Assembly: GCF_019931165.1 (NCBI RefSeq)
Contig: NZ_JAIOUP010000010.1
Span: forward strand, 1-64,000
DNA length: 64,000 bases
Source of the DNA: Schnuerera sp. xch1
GTDB lineage: Bacteria > Bacillota > Clostridia > Tissierellales > Tepidimicrobiaceae
Direction: 5' to 3'
In this document: positions 35,184 to 46,736 of the stretch, one piece after another
Position numbering within the stretch: the first letter of the stretch is position 1
Layout: every line of letters begins with the position of its first letter
The notes under the pieces: model-generated
The model's database searches: none
Seen by the model: only the letters and a program-made list of their open reading frames with translations
Told to the model about the DNA's origin: nothing
Program-made: the position numbers and the translations under genes

Positions 35184-35750
35184 TTGGTCCCCGCGAATAT
35201 GACGGATAAGGGTGAAAGTAGAGCAGAAAGGGCTAAGAAAGCTAAATGGTATGTGGTCCATACTTATTCTGGTCATGAAAAAAAGGTAAAAGCAAATATT
35301 GAAAAGATGGTAGAAAACAGAGGAATGGTTGATGATATATTTGAAATAGCAGTACCTACAGAAGAATATATCGATACCAAAGGTGGGAAAAAGAAATTCA
35401 AAGAAAGAAAACTTTTCCCTGGATATGTAATTGTAAAAATGATAGTAAACGATGTATCATGGTATCTTGTAAGAAACACAAGAGGAGTCACAGGATTTGT
35501 AGGACCTGGTTCAAAACCGATTCCTCTAAGTGATGAGGAAGTAAAAGCTTTAGGAGTTCAGGATAAGACGGCACCATCTATAGATTTAAAACCAAATGAT
35601 GTTGTAAAGGTGATTACTGGGCCATTTGAGAATTTTATGGGAACAGTTGAAAGCATTAACTTTGAGAAAAAGAAAGTTAAAGTATATGTATCTATGTTTG
35701 GAAGAGAAACATTAGTAGAATTGGATTTTGATCAAGTAGAAAAGTTATAA
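35184..35750 (+). CDS. nusG: Transcription termination/antitermination protein NusG
   Basis: Binds the RNA polymerase clamp and modulates pausing and Rho. The 188 residues include the NGN domain (from about 22, KWYVVHTYSGHE) and a C-terminal KOW domain (about 130-185, GPFENFMGTVESINFEKKKVKVYV). TTG 35184 is chosen because AAGGAGGGAAGG lies just upstream; ATG 35199 is a possible later start and TTG 35160 has no binding site. L11 follows after a leader with an L1-like motif. Confidence 0.95.
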   Translation: MVPANMTDKGESRAERAKKAKWYVVHTYSGHEKKVKANIEKMVENRGMVDDIFEIAVPTEEYIDTKGGKKKFKERKLFPGYVIVKMIVNDVSWYLVRNTRGVTGFVGPGSKPIPLSDEEVKALGVQDKTAPSIDLKPNDVVKVITGPFENFMGTVESINFEKKKVKVYVSMFGRETLVELDFDQVEKL

Positions 35751-35793
35751 CGGTGTTCATAAAAGCTAATAAGCTTTTTAGATAGATATTTAG

Positions 35794-35820
35794 GTGGGAG
35801 GGATTATCCCGCTAAACCAC
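35794..35820 (+). promoter_or_regulatory. L1-like binding motif upstream of rplK
   Basis: GTGGGAGGG...CCCGCTAAACCAC: GTGG and CCAC can pair around an internal GGGA/TCCC helix. The same design recurs before rplA at 36284. It resembles the conserved motif by which ribosomal protein L1 represses L11-L1 mRNA; this assignment is from family knowledge. Confidence 0.55.
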
Positions 35821-35846
35821 ATTGGAATTTAGGAGGTGGAATTAAT

Positions 35847-36272
35847 ATGGCAAAAAAGGTCATAGCTGTAGTAAAATTGCAAATACCAGCTGGCAAGGCT
35901 ACACCAGCGCCACCTGTAGGAACTGCATTAGGACCTCATGGAGTAAATATTATGCAATTTACTAAGGAGTTCAATGCAAAGACTGCAGATCAAGCTGGGA
36001 TGATAATACCAGTAGTTCTTACAGTTTATCAGGATAGATCATTTACTTTCGTTACTAAAACACCACCTGTTTCAGTATTGATAAAGAAAGCTGTAGGGAT
36101 TGAATCAGGTTCTGGTGAACCAAACAAGACGAAAGTATCCACGATATCGAAGGATAAAGTAAAAGAAATTGCTGAAGTGAAGATGCCCGATTTAAATGCA
36201 AGCAGTATAGAAGCTGCTATGAGAATGATAGCAGGAACAGCTAGAAGCATGGGAGTTGTTGTTGAAGAATAA
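35847..36272 (+). CDS. rplK: 50S ribosomal protein L11
   Basis: Part of the GTPase-associated centre of the large subunit. The 141 residues have the N-terminal proline-rich [15 protein letters not shown] segment and C-terminal 23S-binding domain ending [11 protein letters not shown], full family length. AGGAGGTGG precedes ATG 35847. The gene is followed by rplA, and both carry a GTGGGAGG-type motif upstream, suggesting shared control by L1. Confidence 0.97.
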   Translation: MAKKVIAVVKLQIPAGKATPAPPVGTALGPHGVNIMQFTKEFNAKTADQAGMIIPVVLTVYQDRSFTFVTKTPPVSVLIKKAVGIESGSGEPNKTKVSTISKDKVKEIAEVKMPDLNASSIEAAMRMIAGTARSMGVVVEE

Positions 36273-36283
36273 ATTTATAGTTA

Positions 36284-36309
36284 GTGGGAGGACATTCCGT
36301 TAAAACCAC
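36284..36309 (+). promoter_or_regulatory. L1-like binding motif upstream of rplA
   Basis: GTGGGAGGACATTCCGTTAA followed by AACCAC directly ahead of the AGGAGG of rplA. It is a near repeat of the motif at 35794-35820. Binding of L1 here would block its own translation. Confidence 0.6.
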
Positions 36310-36323
36310 AAGGAGGTATAGAA

Positions 36324-37043
36324 GTGAAAAAAAGAGGTAAAAAATATCAAGAAAGCATTGAGTTAGTTGATAAGACTAATCTATATGCTCCACGAGAAGC
36401 AATGGAGTTAGTTCAAAAAACAGCGAAAGCTAACTTTGATGAAACAGTAGAATTGTCGATAAGACTTGGAGTAGATCCAAGACATGCAGATCAACAAGTA
36501 AGAGGTGCAGTAGTATTACCTCATGGGACAGGAAAGACTAGAAAAGTTTTAGTGTTTGCGAAGGGAGAAAAAGCACAAGAAGCAGAAGAAGCTGGAGCAG
36601 ACTTTGTTGGAGCAGAAGAATTTGTTGGGAAAATTCAAAATGAAGGTTGGATTGACTTTGATGTAGTAGTTGCTACACCTGATATGATGGGAGTTGTAGG
36701 TAAACTAGGTAGAGTATTAGGACCGAAGGGATTAATGCCAAATCCAAAATCAGGAACAGTTACATTTGAAATAGAAAAAGCTGTAAAAGAAATCAAAGCT
36801 GGTAAAGTAGAATATAGAGTTGATAAATCAAGTATAATAAATGTGCCAATAGGAAAAGTTTCATTTGGAACAGATAAATTGGTAGAAAACTTTTCAACTA
36901 TTATGGAAGAAATAATCAAGGCTAAACCAGCTGCAGCAAAAGGAAAATATTTAAGAAATGTTGTAATAGCAAGCACGATGGGTCCCGGAATAAAGATAAA
37001 TCCTCAACAATTGGTTGATAAGCTTGGGCCTAATAAAGAATAA
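36324..37043 (+). CDS. rplA: 50S ribosomal protein L1
   Basis: Forms the mobile L1 stalk that moves deacylated tRNA to the E site, and commonly represses its own mRNA. The 239 residues include the two-domain fold with [15 protein letters not shown] near 140-154 and [10 protein letters not shown] near the end. GTG 36324 follows AAGGAGG. The next transcript has its own promoter 8 bases downstream. Confidence 0.97.
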   Translation: MKKRGKKYQESIELVDKTNLYAPREAMELVQKTAKANFDETVELSIRLGVDPRHADQQVRGAVVLPHGTGKTRKVLVFAKGEKAQEAEEAGADFVGAEEFVGKIQNEGWIDFDVVVATPDMMGVVGKLGRVLGPKGLMPNPKSGTVTFEIEKAVKEIKAGKVEYRVDKSSIINVPIGKVSFGTDKLVENFSTIMEEIIKAKPAAAKGKYLRNVVIASTMGPGIKINPQQLVDKLGPNKE

Positions 37044-37051
37044 AATATTTA

Positions 37052-37080
37052 TTGACTAAGATAAAGATTGCTGATATAAT
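37052..37080 (+). promoter_or_regulatory. Promoter of rplJ-rplL
   Basis: TTGACT (37052-37057) and TATAAT (37075-37080), 17 bases apart, just after rplA and ahead of the L10 leader. Confidence 0.8.
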
Positions 37081-37087
37081 CTTAACG

Positions 37088-37222
37088 TTAATTAATAAAT
37101 AAATTACCGTAGACAGTAGGGACCTTATTTGGTTTAAAATTCCTACCGAGGTGAGATCGAAAACTAATTATGAAATTATAGATTAGGTCTCTCCGTGTCT
37201 ACGGAGAGACCTTTATTTGTTT
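37088..37222 (+). promoter_or_regulatory. Ribosomal protein L10 leader with attenuator
   Basis: Conserved L10-leader halves ACCGTAGACAGTAGG (37106-37120) and CCTACCGAGGT (37142-37152) frame the L10(L12)4 binding structure. An intrinsic terminator follows: GGTCTCTCCGT (37186-37196)/ACGGAGAGACC (37201-37211), then TTTATTTGTTT. Excess L10-L12 would favour termination before rplJ. Confidence 0.88.
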
Positions 37223-37242
37223 ACCTTTAGGAGGTGAAATTA

Positions 37243-37779
37243 TTGAAGGAAAAAGTCTTAGAACAAAAAAAGCAAATAGTTCAAGAGATTAAAGATAAGG
37301 TTGAAAAATCTCAAGGTGTTGTTTTAGTCGACTATAGAGGACTAAATGTAGAAGAACTTACTGAATTAAGACAAAAGTATAGAGAAGCAGGTGTTGATTA
37401 TAAAGTTTATAAAAACACAATGATGAGATTTGCTTTTAAAGATGCAGGTTATGAAGAATTTAACCAGTATCTATCAGGGCCAAACGCAATTGCTTTTGGT
37501 TATGAAGATTCAGTACAACCAGCTAAGGTTACCAGTGAATTTTCAAAGGAACATGAAAACTTTGAAATTAAAGCTGGTATAGTAGATGGTAATATTGTTG
37601 GTATAGATGAGATCAAGCGTTTAGCAAATTTACCATCGAAAGAAGTTCTTATTGCACAAACACTTGGTGGATTAAATGCACCAATTTCAGGTTTTGCTAA
37701 TGTTCTTCAAGGAACTATTAGAAATCTTATATATGCATTAAATGCAGTGAAAGAAAAACAAGAAGCTCAAGAAGCATAA
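37243..37779 (+). CDS. rplJ: 50S ribosomal protein L10
   Basis: Base of the L7/L12 stalk, binding 23S rRNA near L11 and holding L12 dimers on its C-terminal helix. The 178 residues begin with the helical [19 protein letters not shown] and contain VVLVDYRGL near 27-35. TTG 37243 is chosen, with AGGAGGTG eight bases upstream; GTG 37234 is part of that site. The leader above probably makes this gene self-limiting. Confidence 0.96.
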   Translation: MKEKVLEQKKQIVQEIKDKVEKSQGVVLVDYRGLNVEELTELRQKYREAGVDYKVYKNTMMRFAFKDAGYEEFNQYLSGPNAIAFGYEDSVQPAKVTSEFSKEHENFEIKAGIVDGNIVGIDEIKRLANLPSKEVLIAQTLGGLNAPISGFANVLQGTIRNLIYALNAVKEKQEAQEA

Positions 37780-37814
37780 ATATTAAAATCAGAAAATTAT
37801 GGAGGGATATTATA

Positions 37815-38201
37815 ATGGCAAGTGAAAAAGTATTAAATTTAATGGAAGAAGTTAAAAATTTAACTGTTTTAGAATTATCAGAATTAGTAAAGGAATTAGA
37901 AGAAGAATTTGGGGTAAGTGCATCTGCTCCAGTAGCAGCAGTAGCAGCAGCACCAGCAGCAGGTGGAGGAGAAGCTACTGCAGAAGAAAAATCAGAATTT
38001 GATGTTATGCTAGCGGAAGTAGGCGGAGAAAAGATTAAGGTTATAAAAGCTGTTAGAGAAATAACTGGATTAGGATTAAAAGAAGCTAAAGCATTAGTTG
38101 ACGGTGCACCTAAAGCTGTTAAAGAAGGTGTTTCTAAAGACGAAGCTGAAGAAATAAAAACTAAATTAGAAGAAGTTGGAGCAACTATAGAGCTTAAATA
38201 A
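37815..38201 (+). CDS. rplL: 50S ribosomal protein L7/L12
   Basis: Multicopy acidic stalk protein that recruits translational GTPases. The 128 residues show the N-terminal dimerisation domain (1-35), an alanine-rich hinge (about 37-55) and the C-terminal factor-binding domain with [20 protein letters not shown] precedes ATG 37815. A strong terminator lies right after the stop codon, with reduced readthrough toward rpoB likely. Confidence 0.97.
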   Translation: MASEKVLNLMEEVKNLTVLELSELVKELEEEFGVSASAPVAAVAAAPAAGGGEATAEEKSEFDVMLAEVGGEKIKVIKAVREITGLGLKEAKALVDGAPKAVKEGVSKDEAEEIKTKLEEVGATIELK

Positions 38202-38207
38202 TATAGC

Positions 38208-38238
38208 AAAAAAAGCTTTCATTATGAAAGCTTTTTTT
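38208..38238 (+). terminator. Terminator after rplL
   Basis: AAAAAAAGCTTTCAT (38208-38222) and ATGAAAGCTTTTTTT (38224-38238) form a 15-base-armed palindrome ending in seven T. Confidence 0.85.
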
Positions 38239-38286
38239 TATAATCTAATCTATAGAAATGAATGAACTATATTAAAATAGAATTTT

Positions 38287-38335
38287 AAGAAAAGGTCTCC
38301 TCACTAATTATTATAACAACTGAGAACCTTTTCTT
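38287..38335. promoter_or_regulatory. Second hairpin in the rplL-rpoB gap
   Basis: AAGAAAAGGTCTC (38287-38299) pairs with GAGAACCTTTTCTT (38322-38335) with one bulge. It lacks a following T-run, so it may be a processing or attenuation structure and not a terminator. It is the main feature in the first half of this 360-base gap. Confidence 0.55.
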
Positions 38336-38388
38336 AATATTCATTCTATTTATTATATGGTAGGATATCAAAAAATAAGATAAAGTTC

Positions 38389-38417
38389 TTGACATGGCAT
38401 ATACACTATGGTAACAT
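38389..38417 (+). promoter_or_regulatory. Promoter of rpoB-rpoC
   Basis: TTGACA (38389-38394) and TAACAT (38412-38417), 17 bases apart, leaving a leader of about 140 bases before rpoB. Confidence 0.6.
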
Positions 38418-38564
38418 ATATAGATGCTATTAAACGTGAAAATATACCTTATTGTATAAAAAACTACGGATATGTCAATATTATAATATATTTACTTTAG
38501 TTTACATTACCAAAAGTTATTATTTGCTTTTGGCTATTTTAGTTTAATGAGGGGTGAATTATGC

Positions 38565-41500
38565 ATGGTACATCCTGTAAAATATGGAAAACGCGTTAGG
38601 ATGAGTTATTCTCGTATTGATGAAATATTAGATCTTCCAGACTTAATTGAAGTACAAAAAAGTTCGTATAAGTGGTTTGTGGAAGATGGGCTAAAAGAGG
38701 TGTTTAATGATATTTCTCCAATACAAGATTATACTGGTAATTTAATTTTAGAGTTCGTAGATTATCATATCAATGATGAAGTAAAATACAATGAAGATGA
38801 GGCAAGAGAAAGGGATGCAAATTTTTCCGCACCTTTAAAGGTAAAAGTGCGCCTTATAAACAAAGAAACAGGAGAGGTAAAAGAACAAGAAGTATTTATG
38901 GGGGATTTCCCTTTGATGACAGAAAAAGGAACATTCATAATTAATGGCGCTGAAAGGGTGGTAGTAAGTCAGCTAGTTAGATCTCCAGGAGTATATTATG
39001 CTGAAGAAATTGATAAAGTAGGTAAGAAGCTTTATTCTTCAACTGTTATTCCTAATCGAGGAGCTTGGCTTGAATATGAAACGGATTCTAATAATGTAGT
39101 ATATGTTAGAATTGACAGAACTAGAAAAATAACAGTTAGTACTCTTTTGAGAGCATTAGGCTATAAGTCTGATGCGGAGATCGTAGAATTATTAGGAGAA
39201 ACTGAACAGATTCTAAATACATTAGAGAAAGATAATACTAGTTCAGACGAAGAAGCATTAATAGAGATATATAAGAGATTGAGACCGGGTGAACCACCAA
39301 CTGTAGATAGCGCAAAATCTCTATTAAATAATTTATTCTTTGATCCAAGAAGATATGACTTGGCAAAGGTAGGAAGATATAAGTTTAATAAAAAATTAGC
39401 ATTATATAATAGAATTATAGGTAAAAAAGCAGCGGAGGATATAAAAGATCTAGAAACGGGAGAATTATTTGTAACAGCTGGCGAAAAAATTACAAGACAG
39501 AAAGCTATAGATATTGAAAATAGCGGGATAAATCGAGTAAACATTTTAACAGATGATAGTAAAGTGATTTGTGTAATAGGAAATCATTTTGTGAATAAGG
39601 AAGCATTTGACTTGCCATTTACTTTAGAAGAATTTGGTTTAAAAGAGAAAGTGTATTATCCTATTATGAAGGAACTTGTTGATACTTATGATGATCCTGA
39701 AGAGTTAAAGGCGGCTATAAAAGAGAGAATAAAGGAAATTTCTCCTAAACATATTATTCATGAAGATATAATTGCAAGCATTAACTATGAATTCAACTTA
39801 TTTAATGGAATAGGTAAGACAGATGACATTGATCATTTAGGCAACAGGAGATTGCGTTCCGTAGGAGAACTTTTACAAAATCAATTTAGAATAGGACTAT
39901 CTAGAATGGAAAGGGTTGTTAGAGAAAGAATGACAATCCAAGATATAGATGTAGCAACTCCTCAAGCATTAATCAATATAAGACCAGTAGCGGCTTCTAT
40001 TAAAGAATTTTTTGGTAGTAGTCAATTGTCTCAGTTTATGGATCAAACCAATCCATTAGCTGAATTGACTCATAAAAGAAGAATGTCTGCTCTTGGACCT
40101 GGTGGATTAAGCAGAGATAGGGCTTCATTTGAGGTAAGAGATGTTCACAATTCTCATTATGGAAGGATGTGTCCTATAGAGACTCCAGAAGGACCAAACA
40201 TAGGGCTTATAACATCTTTAGCCTCCTATGCAACAATAAACGAATACGGATTTTTAGAATCACCTTATAGAAAAGTAGACAAGGAAAGAGGAGTAGTATT
40301 AAATGAAGTTGAATATTTAACTGCCGATGTGGAAGACGAATTTATTATTGCCCAATCCAATGAGAAATTAGATGAAGAAAATAGGTTTGTAAATAGAAGG
40401 GTAATTGCTCGAGGTAATGGTGGAGAAGTAGACATTTATCCAAGTGACGAAGTTGATTATATGGATGTATCACCTAAACAAATTGTATCTATAGGAACAT
40501 CTATGATTCCATTTTTGGAGAATGATGATGCTAATAGGGCACTTATGGGTGCTAATATGCAACGTCAAGCTGTTCCACTAATAGACACGGAGGCACCGAT
40601 TATTGGTACTGGTATAGAATATAAGGCGGCAAAAGATTCAGGAGTTGTAGTGATAGCAAAGAATTCAGGTACTGTAATAAGAGTTAGTTCTAATGAAATA
40701 TTAATAAGGCGAGATGAAGACGGTCAAGTTGATAAATATAAACTATTAAAATTCAAACGTTCTAATCATGGTACTACAATAAATCAAAGACCAATAGTCG
40801 AAAAGGATGAAAGAGTTGAAAAAGGAGACGTTATTGCAGATGGACCTAGTACAGAACTTGGTGAAATTGCATTAGGGAAAAACCTATTAGTAGCATTTAT
40901 GACTTGGGAAGGCTATAACTATGAAGATGCTATATTAATAAATGAAAAATTGGTTATCAATGATACTCTAACCTCTATTCATATTGAGGAGTACGAATCA
41001 GAAGCAAGGGATACAAAGCTTGGCTCTGAGGAGATTACAAGAGATATTCCAAATGTGGGAGAAGATATGCTCAAGGATTTGGATGAGAATGGAATAATAA
41101 GAATAGGAGCTGAAGTAGACTCTGGAGATATATTAGTAGGGAAAGTAACTCCAAAAGGAGAAACAGAGTTAACAGCTGAAGAACGCTTGCTAAGAGCAAT
41201 ATTTGGAGAAAAAGCAAGAGAAGTTAGAGATACATCTTTGAGAGTACCACATGGTGAATCTGGAATTGTTGTAGATGTAAAAATATTCTCAAGAGATGAA
41301 GGAGATGAGTTGTCTCCAGGAGTAAATAAAATGGTAAGAGTATATGTAGCAACTAAGAGAAAGATAAATGTTGGAGATAAGATGTGTGGACGTCACGGAA
41401 ACAAAGGTGTTATATCTAGAATACTTCCGGAAGAAGATATGCCATATTTACCTGATGGAACACCGATAGAAGTAGTTTTAAATCCGCTAGGAGTACCTTC

Positions 41501-42212
41501 TAGGATGAATCTGGGTCAGGTTTTAGAAATGCATTTAGGATTGGCAGCTAAAAAATTGGGTTGGCATGTAGCAACACCAGTATTTGATGGAGCAAGTGAT
41601 GATGATATAATAGAAGCCCTTGAAGAAGCAGGATACCCTAGAAGTGGGAAGATACAACTAAAGGATGGAAGAAATGGAGAGCTTTTCAACAATCCTGTAA
41701 CTGTAGGGTATATGTATATGTTAAAACTACATCATTTAGTAGATGATAAGATTCATGCAAGATCTACAGGACCATATTCTCTTGTAACTCAACAACCTCT
41801 TGGAGGAAAAGCACAGTTTGGAGGCCAGAGATTTGGAGAAATGGAAGTTTGGGCATTAGAGGCGTATGGTGCTTCTAATATTTTGCAGGAAATATTAACT
41901 GTAAAGTCTGATGATGTAGTAGGTAGGGTTAAAACTTATGAAGCAATTGTAAAGGGAGAAAATATACCAGAGCCTGGTGTTCCAGAATCTTTCAAGGTAC
42001 TGATAAAGGAATTACAGAGTTTGGCTTTAGATGTTAAGGTATTGAGTGAAGACGATGAAATCGAAATTAAGGAATCTGTAGATGATGGTACGGATTTAGA
42101 ATTAATGGATGATGATTTAACAGAAAGTAGATATGTAGGTGACGATGATGAATATGAAGAAGAGATAAATAGAAGATTCATCATTGAAGATGAAAATGAT
42201 AATACTAATTAA
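38565..42212 (+). CDS. rpoB: DNA-directed RNA polymerase subunit beta
   Basis: Catalytic beta subunit of RNA polymerase, 1215 residues. Conserved blocks include the rifampicin pocket [20 protein letters not shown] and [26 protein letters not shown], and the C-terminal [14 protein letters not shown] and [20 protein letters not shown]. The pocket keeps the D, H and S residues most often changed in resistant strains, so sensitivity is expected (inference). ATG 38565 is chosen after GAGGGG; the frame begins at 38547 within that site. The C-terminus is very acidic. rpoC follows 50 bases later. Confidence 0.98.
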   Translation: MVHPVKYGKRVRMSYSRIDEILDLPDLIEVQKSSYKWFVEDGLKEVFNDISPIQDYTGNLILEFVDYHINDEVKYNEDEARERDANFSAPLKVKVRLINKETGEVKEQEVFMGDFPLMTEKGTFIINGAERVVVSQLVRSPGVYYAEEIDKVGKKLYSSTVIPNRGAWLEYETDSNNVVYVRIDRTRKITVSTLLRALGYKSDAEIVELLGETEQILNTLEKDNTSSDEEALIEIYKRLRPGEPPTVDSAKSLLNNLFFDPRRYDLAKVGRYKFNKKLALYNRIIGKKAAEDIKDLETGELFVTAGEKITRQKAIDIENSGINRVNILTDDSKVICVIGNHFVNKEAFDLPFTLEEFGLKEKVYYPIMKELVDTYDDPEELKAAIKERIKEISPKHIIHEDIIASINYEFNLFNGIGKTDDIDHLGNRRLRSVGELLQNQFRIGLSRMERVVRERMTIQDIDVATPQALINIRPVAASIKEFFGSSQLSQFMDQTNPLAELTHKRRMSALGPGGLSRDRASFEVRDVHNSHYGRMCPIETPEGPNIGLITSLASYATINEYGFLESPYRKVDKERGVVLNEVEYLTADVEDEFIIAQSNEKLDEENRFVNRRVIARGNGGEVDIYPSDEVDYMDVSPKQIVSIGTSMIPFLENDDANRALMGANMQRQAVPLIDTEAPIIGTGIEYKAAKDSGVVVIAKNSGTVIRVSSNEILIRRDEDGQVDKYKLLKFKRSNHGTTINQRPIVEKDERVEKGDVIADGPSTELGEIALGKNLLVAFMTWEGYNYEDAILINEKLVINDTLTSIHIEEYESEARDTKLGSEEITRDIPNVGEDMLKDLDENGIIRIGAEVDSGDILVGKVTPKGETELTAEERLLRAIFGEKAREVRDTSLRVPHGESGIVVDVKIFSRDEGDELSPGVNKMVRVYVATKRKINVGDKMCGRHGNKGVISRILPEEDMPYLPDGTPIEVVLNPLGVPSRMNLGQVLEMHLGLAAKKLGWHVATPVFDGASDDDIIEALEEAGYPRSGKIQLKDGRNGELFNNPVTVGYMYMLKLHHLVDDKIHARSTGPYSLVTQQPLGGKAQFGGQRFGEMEVWALEAYGASNILQEILTVKSDDVVGRVKTYEAIVKGENIPEPGVPESFKVLIKELQSLALDVKVLSEDDEIEIKESVDDGTDLELMDDDLTESRYVGDDDEYEEEINRRFIIEDENDNTN

Positions 42213-42262
42213 GGTTTAAAGTATACTTATTAGAATTTATTATAGAAAGGAGAGAAAGCTCC

Positions 42263-45200
42263 TTGTTTGAATTAAATAATTTTGATTCAATAAGAATTGC
42301 TCTTGCATCCCCTGAAAAAATAAGACAATGGTCAAAGGGAGAAGTAAAAAAACCAGAAACTATAAATTATAGAACTTTAAAGCCTGAAAAAGAAGGGCTT
42401 TTCTGTGAGAAAATATTTGGTCCTACTAAGGATTGGGAATGCCATTGCGGGAAGTATAAAAGAATAAGATATAAAGGAGTAGTTTGTGATAGATGTGGAG
42501 TTGAAGTAACTAAATCCAAGGTTAGAAGGGAAAGAATGGGACATATAGAATTGGCGGCTCCAGTATCTCATATTTGGTATTTTAAAGGAATTCCAAGTAG
42601 AATGGGACTTATGTTAGATATGTCTCCTCGTTCATTGGAAAAAGTTCTTTATTTCGCATCATATATAGTAACTGAAGGTGGAGATACTCCTTTATATGAG
42701 AAACAGCTATTATCAGAAGCAGAATACAGAGAAGCTTTAGAAAAACATGGTAATAATTTCAAGGCTGGAATGGGAGCAGAAGCAATGAAAAAACTGCTTT
42801 CCAAGATAGATTTAGATAAAGAAGCATCAGATTTAAGGTTACAGTTAAAAGAAGCCTCAGGACAAAAGAGAATAAGAATTATTAGAAGGCTTGAAGTTGT
42901 AGAAGCATTTAGAGAATCTGGCAATAGACCTGAGTGGATGATATTAGATGTTATACCAGTTATACCACCAGAGTTAAGGCCTATGGTTCAATTAGATGGT
43001 GGTAGATTTGCTACTTCAGATTTGAATGATCTTTATAGAAGAGTAATTAATAGAAATAATAGACTAAAGAGATTGTTGGATTTAGGGGCACCAGATATTA
43101 TTGTTAGAAATGAAAAAAGAATGCTTCAAGAGGCTGTAGATGCTTTGATTGACAATGGACGTAGAGGAAGACCAGTGACAGGACCAGGGAATAGACCACT
43201 TAAATCCCTATCAGATATGTTGAAGGGTAAGCAAGGTAGATTTAGGCAGAACTTGCTTGGTAAGAGAGTGGATTATTCTGGACGTTCTGTTATAGTGGTT
43301 GGTCCAGAATTGAAATTTTACCAATGTGGATTACCAAAAAAAATGGCTTTAGAATTGTTTAAGCCTTTTGTAATGAAAAAACTAGTAGAAGAAGGCTCTG
43401 CTCACAATATTAAATCTGCCAAACGTATGGTAGAAAGAATGAAACCAGCAGTGTGGGATGTATTAGATGAAGTAATAAAGGATCATCCTGTATTATTGAA
43501 TAGGGCACCTACCCTTCATAGACTAGGAATTCAAGCTTTTGAACCTGTATTGGTTGAAGGAAAAGCTATAAAATTGCATCCTCTTGTTTGTACAGCATAT
43601 AATGCTGACTTTGATGGAGATCAGATGGCAGTACACGTACCATTATCAACTGAAGCACAAGCTGAAGCAAGACTTCTGATGTTATCTGTAAATAATATTC
43701 TTGCACCAAAAGATGGGAAGCCAATTACCACACCAACTCAAGATATGGTATTGGGTAGTTATTATTTAACCGTTGATTATCCTGATGGGAAAGCAGAAAA
43801 TAAGATATTTAAAGATTATGATGAGATGATTCATGCTTATTATAATAACGATATAGATGTACATTCTAAGGTAAAAGTAAGGAAAAAATTAGATAAAGAT
43901 GATAGGGGAGTTTTAGTAGAAAGTACAGTAGGAAGATTTATATTTAATGAACATATACCACAGGATTTAGGGTTTGTAGATAGAGAAGTTGATAAGTATT
44001 CCTTAGAAATAGATATGCTAGTTGATAAAAAAGCTTTAGGACTTATTGTAGAGAGATGTTATAGAAAACATGGAAATACAGTTACGGCGGCGATGTTGGA
44101 TAATATTAAAGAATTAGGATATGAATATTCTACAAAAGGTGCTATAACTATAAGTATGGAAGATGTAATTGTACCAGACAAAAAAGAAGAGTTAATTAGC
44201 AAAGCAGAAGAAGAAGTAGATAAATTTGAGAAATCCTATAGAAGAGGATTGATTTCAAATGAGGAAAGATATGAAAAAGTAATCGAAATATGGAATAGAA
44301 CAACAGAGGAAATTACTGAAGAATTGATGAACAACTTAGATTCTATGAATAATGTATTTATAATGGCTCATTCTGGAGCTAGAGGTAGTAGAAACCAAAT
44401 CAGGCAATTAGCTGGGATGAGAGGTTTAATGGCTAGTGCTTCTGGGCAAACTATAGAAATACCTATAACATCAAACTTTAGAGAAGGATTAGATGTATTA
44501 GAATTCTTCGTATCAACGCACGGTTCTAGAAAAGGATTGGCAGATACAGCCTTGAGGACAGCAGATTCTGGTTATTTAACTAGAAGATTAGTAGATGTTA
44601 GTCAAGATGTTATAGTAAGAGAAGATGACTGTGGAACTGATCAATATCTAGCAGCTAGGGCATTTATGAATGGCAAAGAGGTAATAGAAGATCTTAAAGA
44701 TAGAATAGCTGGTAGATATTCAGCTGAAGATATAATAAATCCTGAAACAGGAGAAATATTAGTTAAAAAAGGTACTATGATTGTGGAAGAGGCAGCTGAA
44801 AAAATAGAAGAGCTAGGTATAAAGGAAGTGAAGGTTAGATCTGTTTTAGGTTGTAAAACTCGTCATGGAGTGTGTGCTCATTGTTATGGTAGGAACTTAG
44901 CTACAGGGGATCCAGTCAATGTAGGAGAGGCAGTAGGTACTATTGCAGCTCAATCCATAGGTGAGCCTGGTACTCAACTTACAATGCGTACATTCCATAC
45001 AGGAGGAGTAGCTGGTGATGATATTACTCAAGGTTTGCCAAGGGTAGAAGAACTATTTGAAGCTAGAAAACCTAAAGGACTTGCTATTATTACCGAAATA
45101 TCTGGAGAAGTAAGCATAAATGACAATAAGAAGAAGAGAGAGATCACTATTACATCCAAAGATGGGAACAGTAAATCATATAATATTCCTTATGGTTCTA

Positions 45201-45814
45201 GATTAAAGGTAAGACCTGGAGACTTTGTTGAAGCGGGAGATGAAATAACAGAAGGATCAGTAAATCCTCATGACATATTGAAGATCAATGGAGCACAGGG
45301 AGTACAAAGATATCTTGTAAAAGAAGTTCAAAGAGTGTATAGGCTACAAGGTGTAGATATAAATGATAAGCATATAGAAGTAATAGTAAGACAGATGCTA
45401 AACAAAGTAAGAATTGAAGATGCAGGTGATACAGATTTATTACCAGGAAGTCTTGTAAATATCTATGAATTTGAAGCAATAAATGAAAAGATCAAACAAA
45501 ATGGACAGAAGCCTGCAACAGGGAGGAGAGCTCTTCTCGGTATAACTAAGGCTTCATTATCCACGGAATCTTTCCTTTCTGCAGCTTCATTCCAAGAGAC
45601 TACTAGAGTATTGACTGAAGCAGCCATAAAAGGAAAAAAAGATCATCTAATAGGACTCAAAGAGAATGTAATAATTGGGAAATTGATTCCTGCTGGAACA
45701 GGCATGAGAAGGTATAAAAATATAGATGTAGTATATGAAGATAAAGAAGATGTAGAAATTGATAAAGAAATTGAAACATTAGAAGAAAATAATGTTGACA
45801 CTGAAATTAAGTGA
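42263..45814 (+). CDS. rpoC: DNA-directed RNA polymerase subunit beta'
   Basis: Catalytic beta' subunit, 1183 residues, the usual Firmicutes length. The N-terminal zinc cluster ([20 protein letters not shown]) lies near 60-80, the Mg-binding NADFDGDQ at 447-454, and the second zinc site with [13 protein letters not shown] near 870. The trigger-loop region follows with [19 protein letters not shown] 42263 follows AAAGGAGAG. A 38-base palindrome separates it from the L7Ae-like gene. Confidence 0.98.
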   Translation: MFELNNFDSIRIALASPEKIRQWSKGEVKKPETINYRTLKPEKEGLFCEKIFGPTKDWECHCGKYKRIRYKGVVCDRCGVEVTKSKVRRERMGHIELAAPVSHIWYFKGIPSRMGLMLDMSPRSLEKVLYFASYIVTEGGDTPLYEKQLLSEAEYREALEKHGNNFKAGMGAEAMKKLLSKIDLDKEASDLRLQLKEASGQKRIRIIRRLEVVEAFRESGNRPEWMILDVIPVIPPELRPMVQLDGGRFATSDLNDLYRRVINRNNRLKRLLDLGAPDIIVRNEKRMLQEAVDALIDNGRRGRPVTGPGNRPLKSLSDMLKGKQGRFRQNLLGKRVDYSGRSVIVVGPELKFYQCGLPKKMALELFKPFVMKKLVEEGSAHNIKSAKRMVERMKPAVWDVLDEVIKDHPVLLNRAPTLHRLGIQAFEPVLVEGKAIKLHPLVCTAYNADFDGDQMAVHVPLSTEAQAEARLLMLSVNNILAPKDGKPITTPTQDMVLGSYYLTVDYPDGKAENKIFKDYDEMIHAYYNNDIDVHSKVKVRKKLDKDDRGVLVESTVGRFIFNEHIPQDLGFVDREVDKYSLEIDMLVDKKALGLIVERCYRKHGNTVTAAMLDNIKELGYEYSTKGAITISMEDVIVPDKKEELISKAEEEVDKFEKSYRRGLISNEERYEKVIEIWNRTTEEITEELMNNLDSMNNVFIMAHSGARGSRNQIRQLAGMRGLMASASGQTIEIPITSNFREGLDVLEFFVSTHGSRKGLADTALRTADSGYLTRRLVDVSQDVIVREDDCGTDQYLAARAFMNGKEVIEDLKDRIAGRYSAEDIINPETGEILVKKGTMIVEEAAEKIEELGIKEVKVRSVLGCKTRHGVCAHCYGRNLATGDPVNVGEAVGTIAAQSIGEPGTQLTMRTFHTGGVAGDDITQGLPRVEELFEARKPKGLAIITEISGEVSINDNKKKREITITSKDGNSKSYNIPYGSRLKVRPGDFVEAGDEITEGSVNPHDILKINGAQGVQRYLVKEVQRVYRLQGVDINDKHIEVIVRQMLNKVRIEDAGDTDLLPGSLVNIYEFEAINEKIKQNGQKPATGRRALLGITKASLSTESFLSAASFQETTRVLTEAAIKGKKDHLIGLKENVIIGKLIPAGTGMRRYKNIDVVYEDKEDVEIDKEIETLEENNVDTEIK

Positions 45815-45862
45815 TGGTAAAATATATAAGTGCGTAAAAATGAAGTTAGCTCTTTGACAACA

Positions 45863-45900
45863 TAAAGATTATGTGGATGATATCATCCACATAATCTTTA
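45863..45900. repeat. 38-base perfect palindrome after rpoC
   Basis: TAAAGATTATGTGGATGAT and its exact reverse complement lie back to back with no spacer. The 3' arm ends TCTTTA with no true T-run, so it may stop transcription poorly or act as a processing hairpin between rpoC and the str operon. Confidence 0.7.
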
Positions 45901-45925
45901 AAATGTTAAAAGGAGGAGTACACTT

Positions 45926-46168
45926 ATGCAGGCAACGTTTGACTCTGGTAAAAAGATAGTTGGAACAAAGCAAGTAAAAAGAGCATTAGCTAAGGGAAAA
46001 GTAAGAAAAGTATATATAGCTAAAGATGCGGATGAAAAAATAACAAGCGAAATAATTAAAAATTGTAATAAGGAAAATGTTGAAATAATATATATAGACA
46101 CAATGGAAAAACTAGGTAAATGTTGCAACATAGATGTTAATGCAGCTAGCGCTGCTATATTAAAATAA
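45926..46168 (+). CDS. L7Ae/YbxF-family K-turn-binding ribosomal protein
   Basis: An 80-residue L7Ae-family protein, like Bacillus YbxF, that binds kink-turn RNA. Family features are the GTKQVKRALAKGKVRKVYIAKDAD split over residues 13-36 and a C-terminal NAASAAIL helix. Bacterial members bind K-turns in vitro, but their place on the ribosome is uncertain. AGGAGG precedes ATG 45926. It leads the str operon, a typical position. T-box leaders also contain K-turns, an intriguing but unproven link. Confidence 0.9.
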   Translation: MQATFDSGKKIVGTKQVKRALAKGKVRKVYIAKDADEKITSEIIKNCNKENVEIIYIDTMEKLGKCCNIDVNAASAAILK

Positions 46169-46201
46169 TATTATATTATAACTTTTGAAGGAGGTGCAAA
46201 T

Positions 46202-46615
46202 ATGCCAACAATTAATCAGTTGATTAAGAAAGGTAGAAAAAGAGTCATAGAAAAATCTAAATCTCCAGCATTGGGTGTAAACTATAATTCATTAACAAAA
46301 GAGACAACTACAGTCAACTCACCACAAAGAAGAGGAGTTTGTACAGCTGTTAGGACTGTTACACCTAAAAAGCCTAATTCAGCTTTAAGAAAAATAGCAA
46401 GAGTTAGACTTACAAATGGTGCAGAAGTTAATGCGTATATTCCTGGAATTGGCCATAATTTACAAGAACATAGTGTTGTTCTTATAAGAGGTGGAAGAGT
46501 TAAGGACCTTCCAGGAGTTAGATATCATATAGTTAGAGGTACATTGGATACTGCTGGAGTGGAAGATAGAATGCAAAGTAGATCCAAATATGGAGCTAAA
46601 AAACCTAAAAAATAA
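46202..46615 (+). CDS. rpsL: 30S ribosomal protein S12
   Basis: Decoding-centre protein, 137 residues, with [11 protein letters not shown] containing the streptomycin-site lysine and [13 protein letters not shown] with the second one; both read as the sensitive type. GAAGGAGGTG precedes ATG 46202. The 121-base gap to rpsG is unusually long for this operon and strongly structured. Confidence 0.97.
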   Translation: MPTINQLIKKGRKRVIEKSKSPALGVNYNSLTKETTTVNSPQRRGVCTAVRTVTPKKPNSALRKIARVRLTNGAEVNAYIPGIGHNLQEHSVVLIRGGRVKDLPGVRYHIVRGTLDTAGVEDRMQSRSKYGAKKPKK

Positions 46616-46700
46616 TTGTGCAATGATGCCATGGAATTAATCCATTTAATATAAATGCATTTATGTGCACAACGGCAGTCTTATGCTGTCGAGTACCAAT
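46616..46700 (+). promoter_or_regulatory. Structured S12-S7 intercistronic region
   Basis: TTGTGCA (46616-46622) pairs with TGCACAA (46666-46672), enclosing hairpins ATGGA/TCCAT (46631-46645) and the palindrome ATAAATGCATTTAT (46651-46664). CGGCAG/CTGTCG (46673-46691) follows. In E. coli this same gap is the S7 repressor site; an equivalent role here is an inference. Confidence 0.5.
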
Positions 46701-46736
46701 GAATTTACTGTATATATAGTTAAGGAGGGAAGTAAA

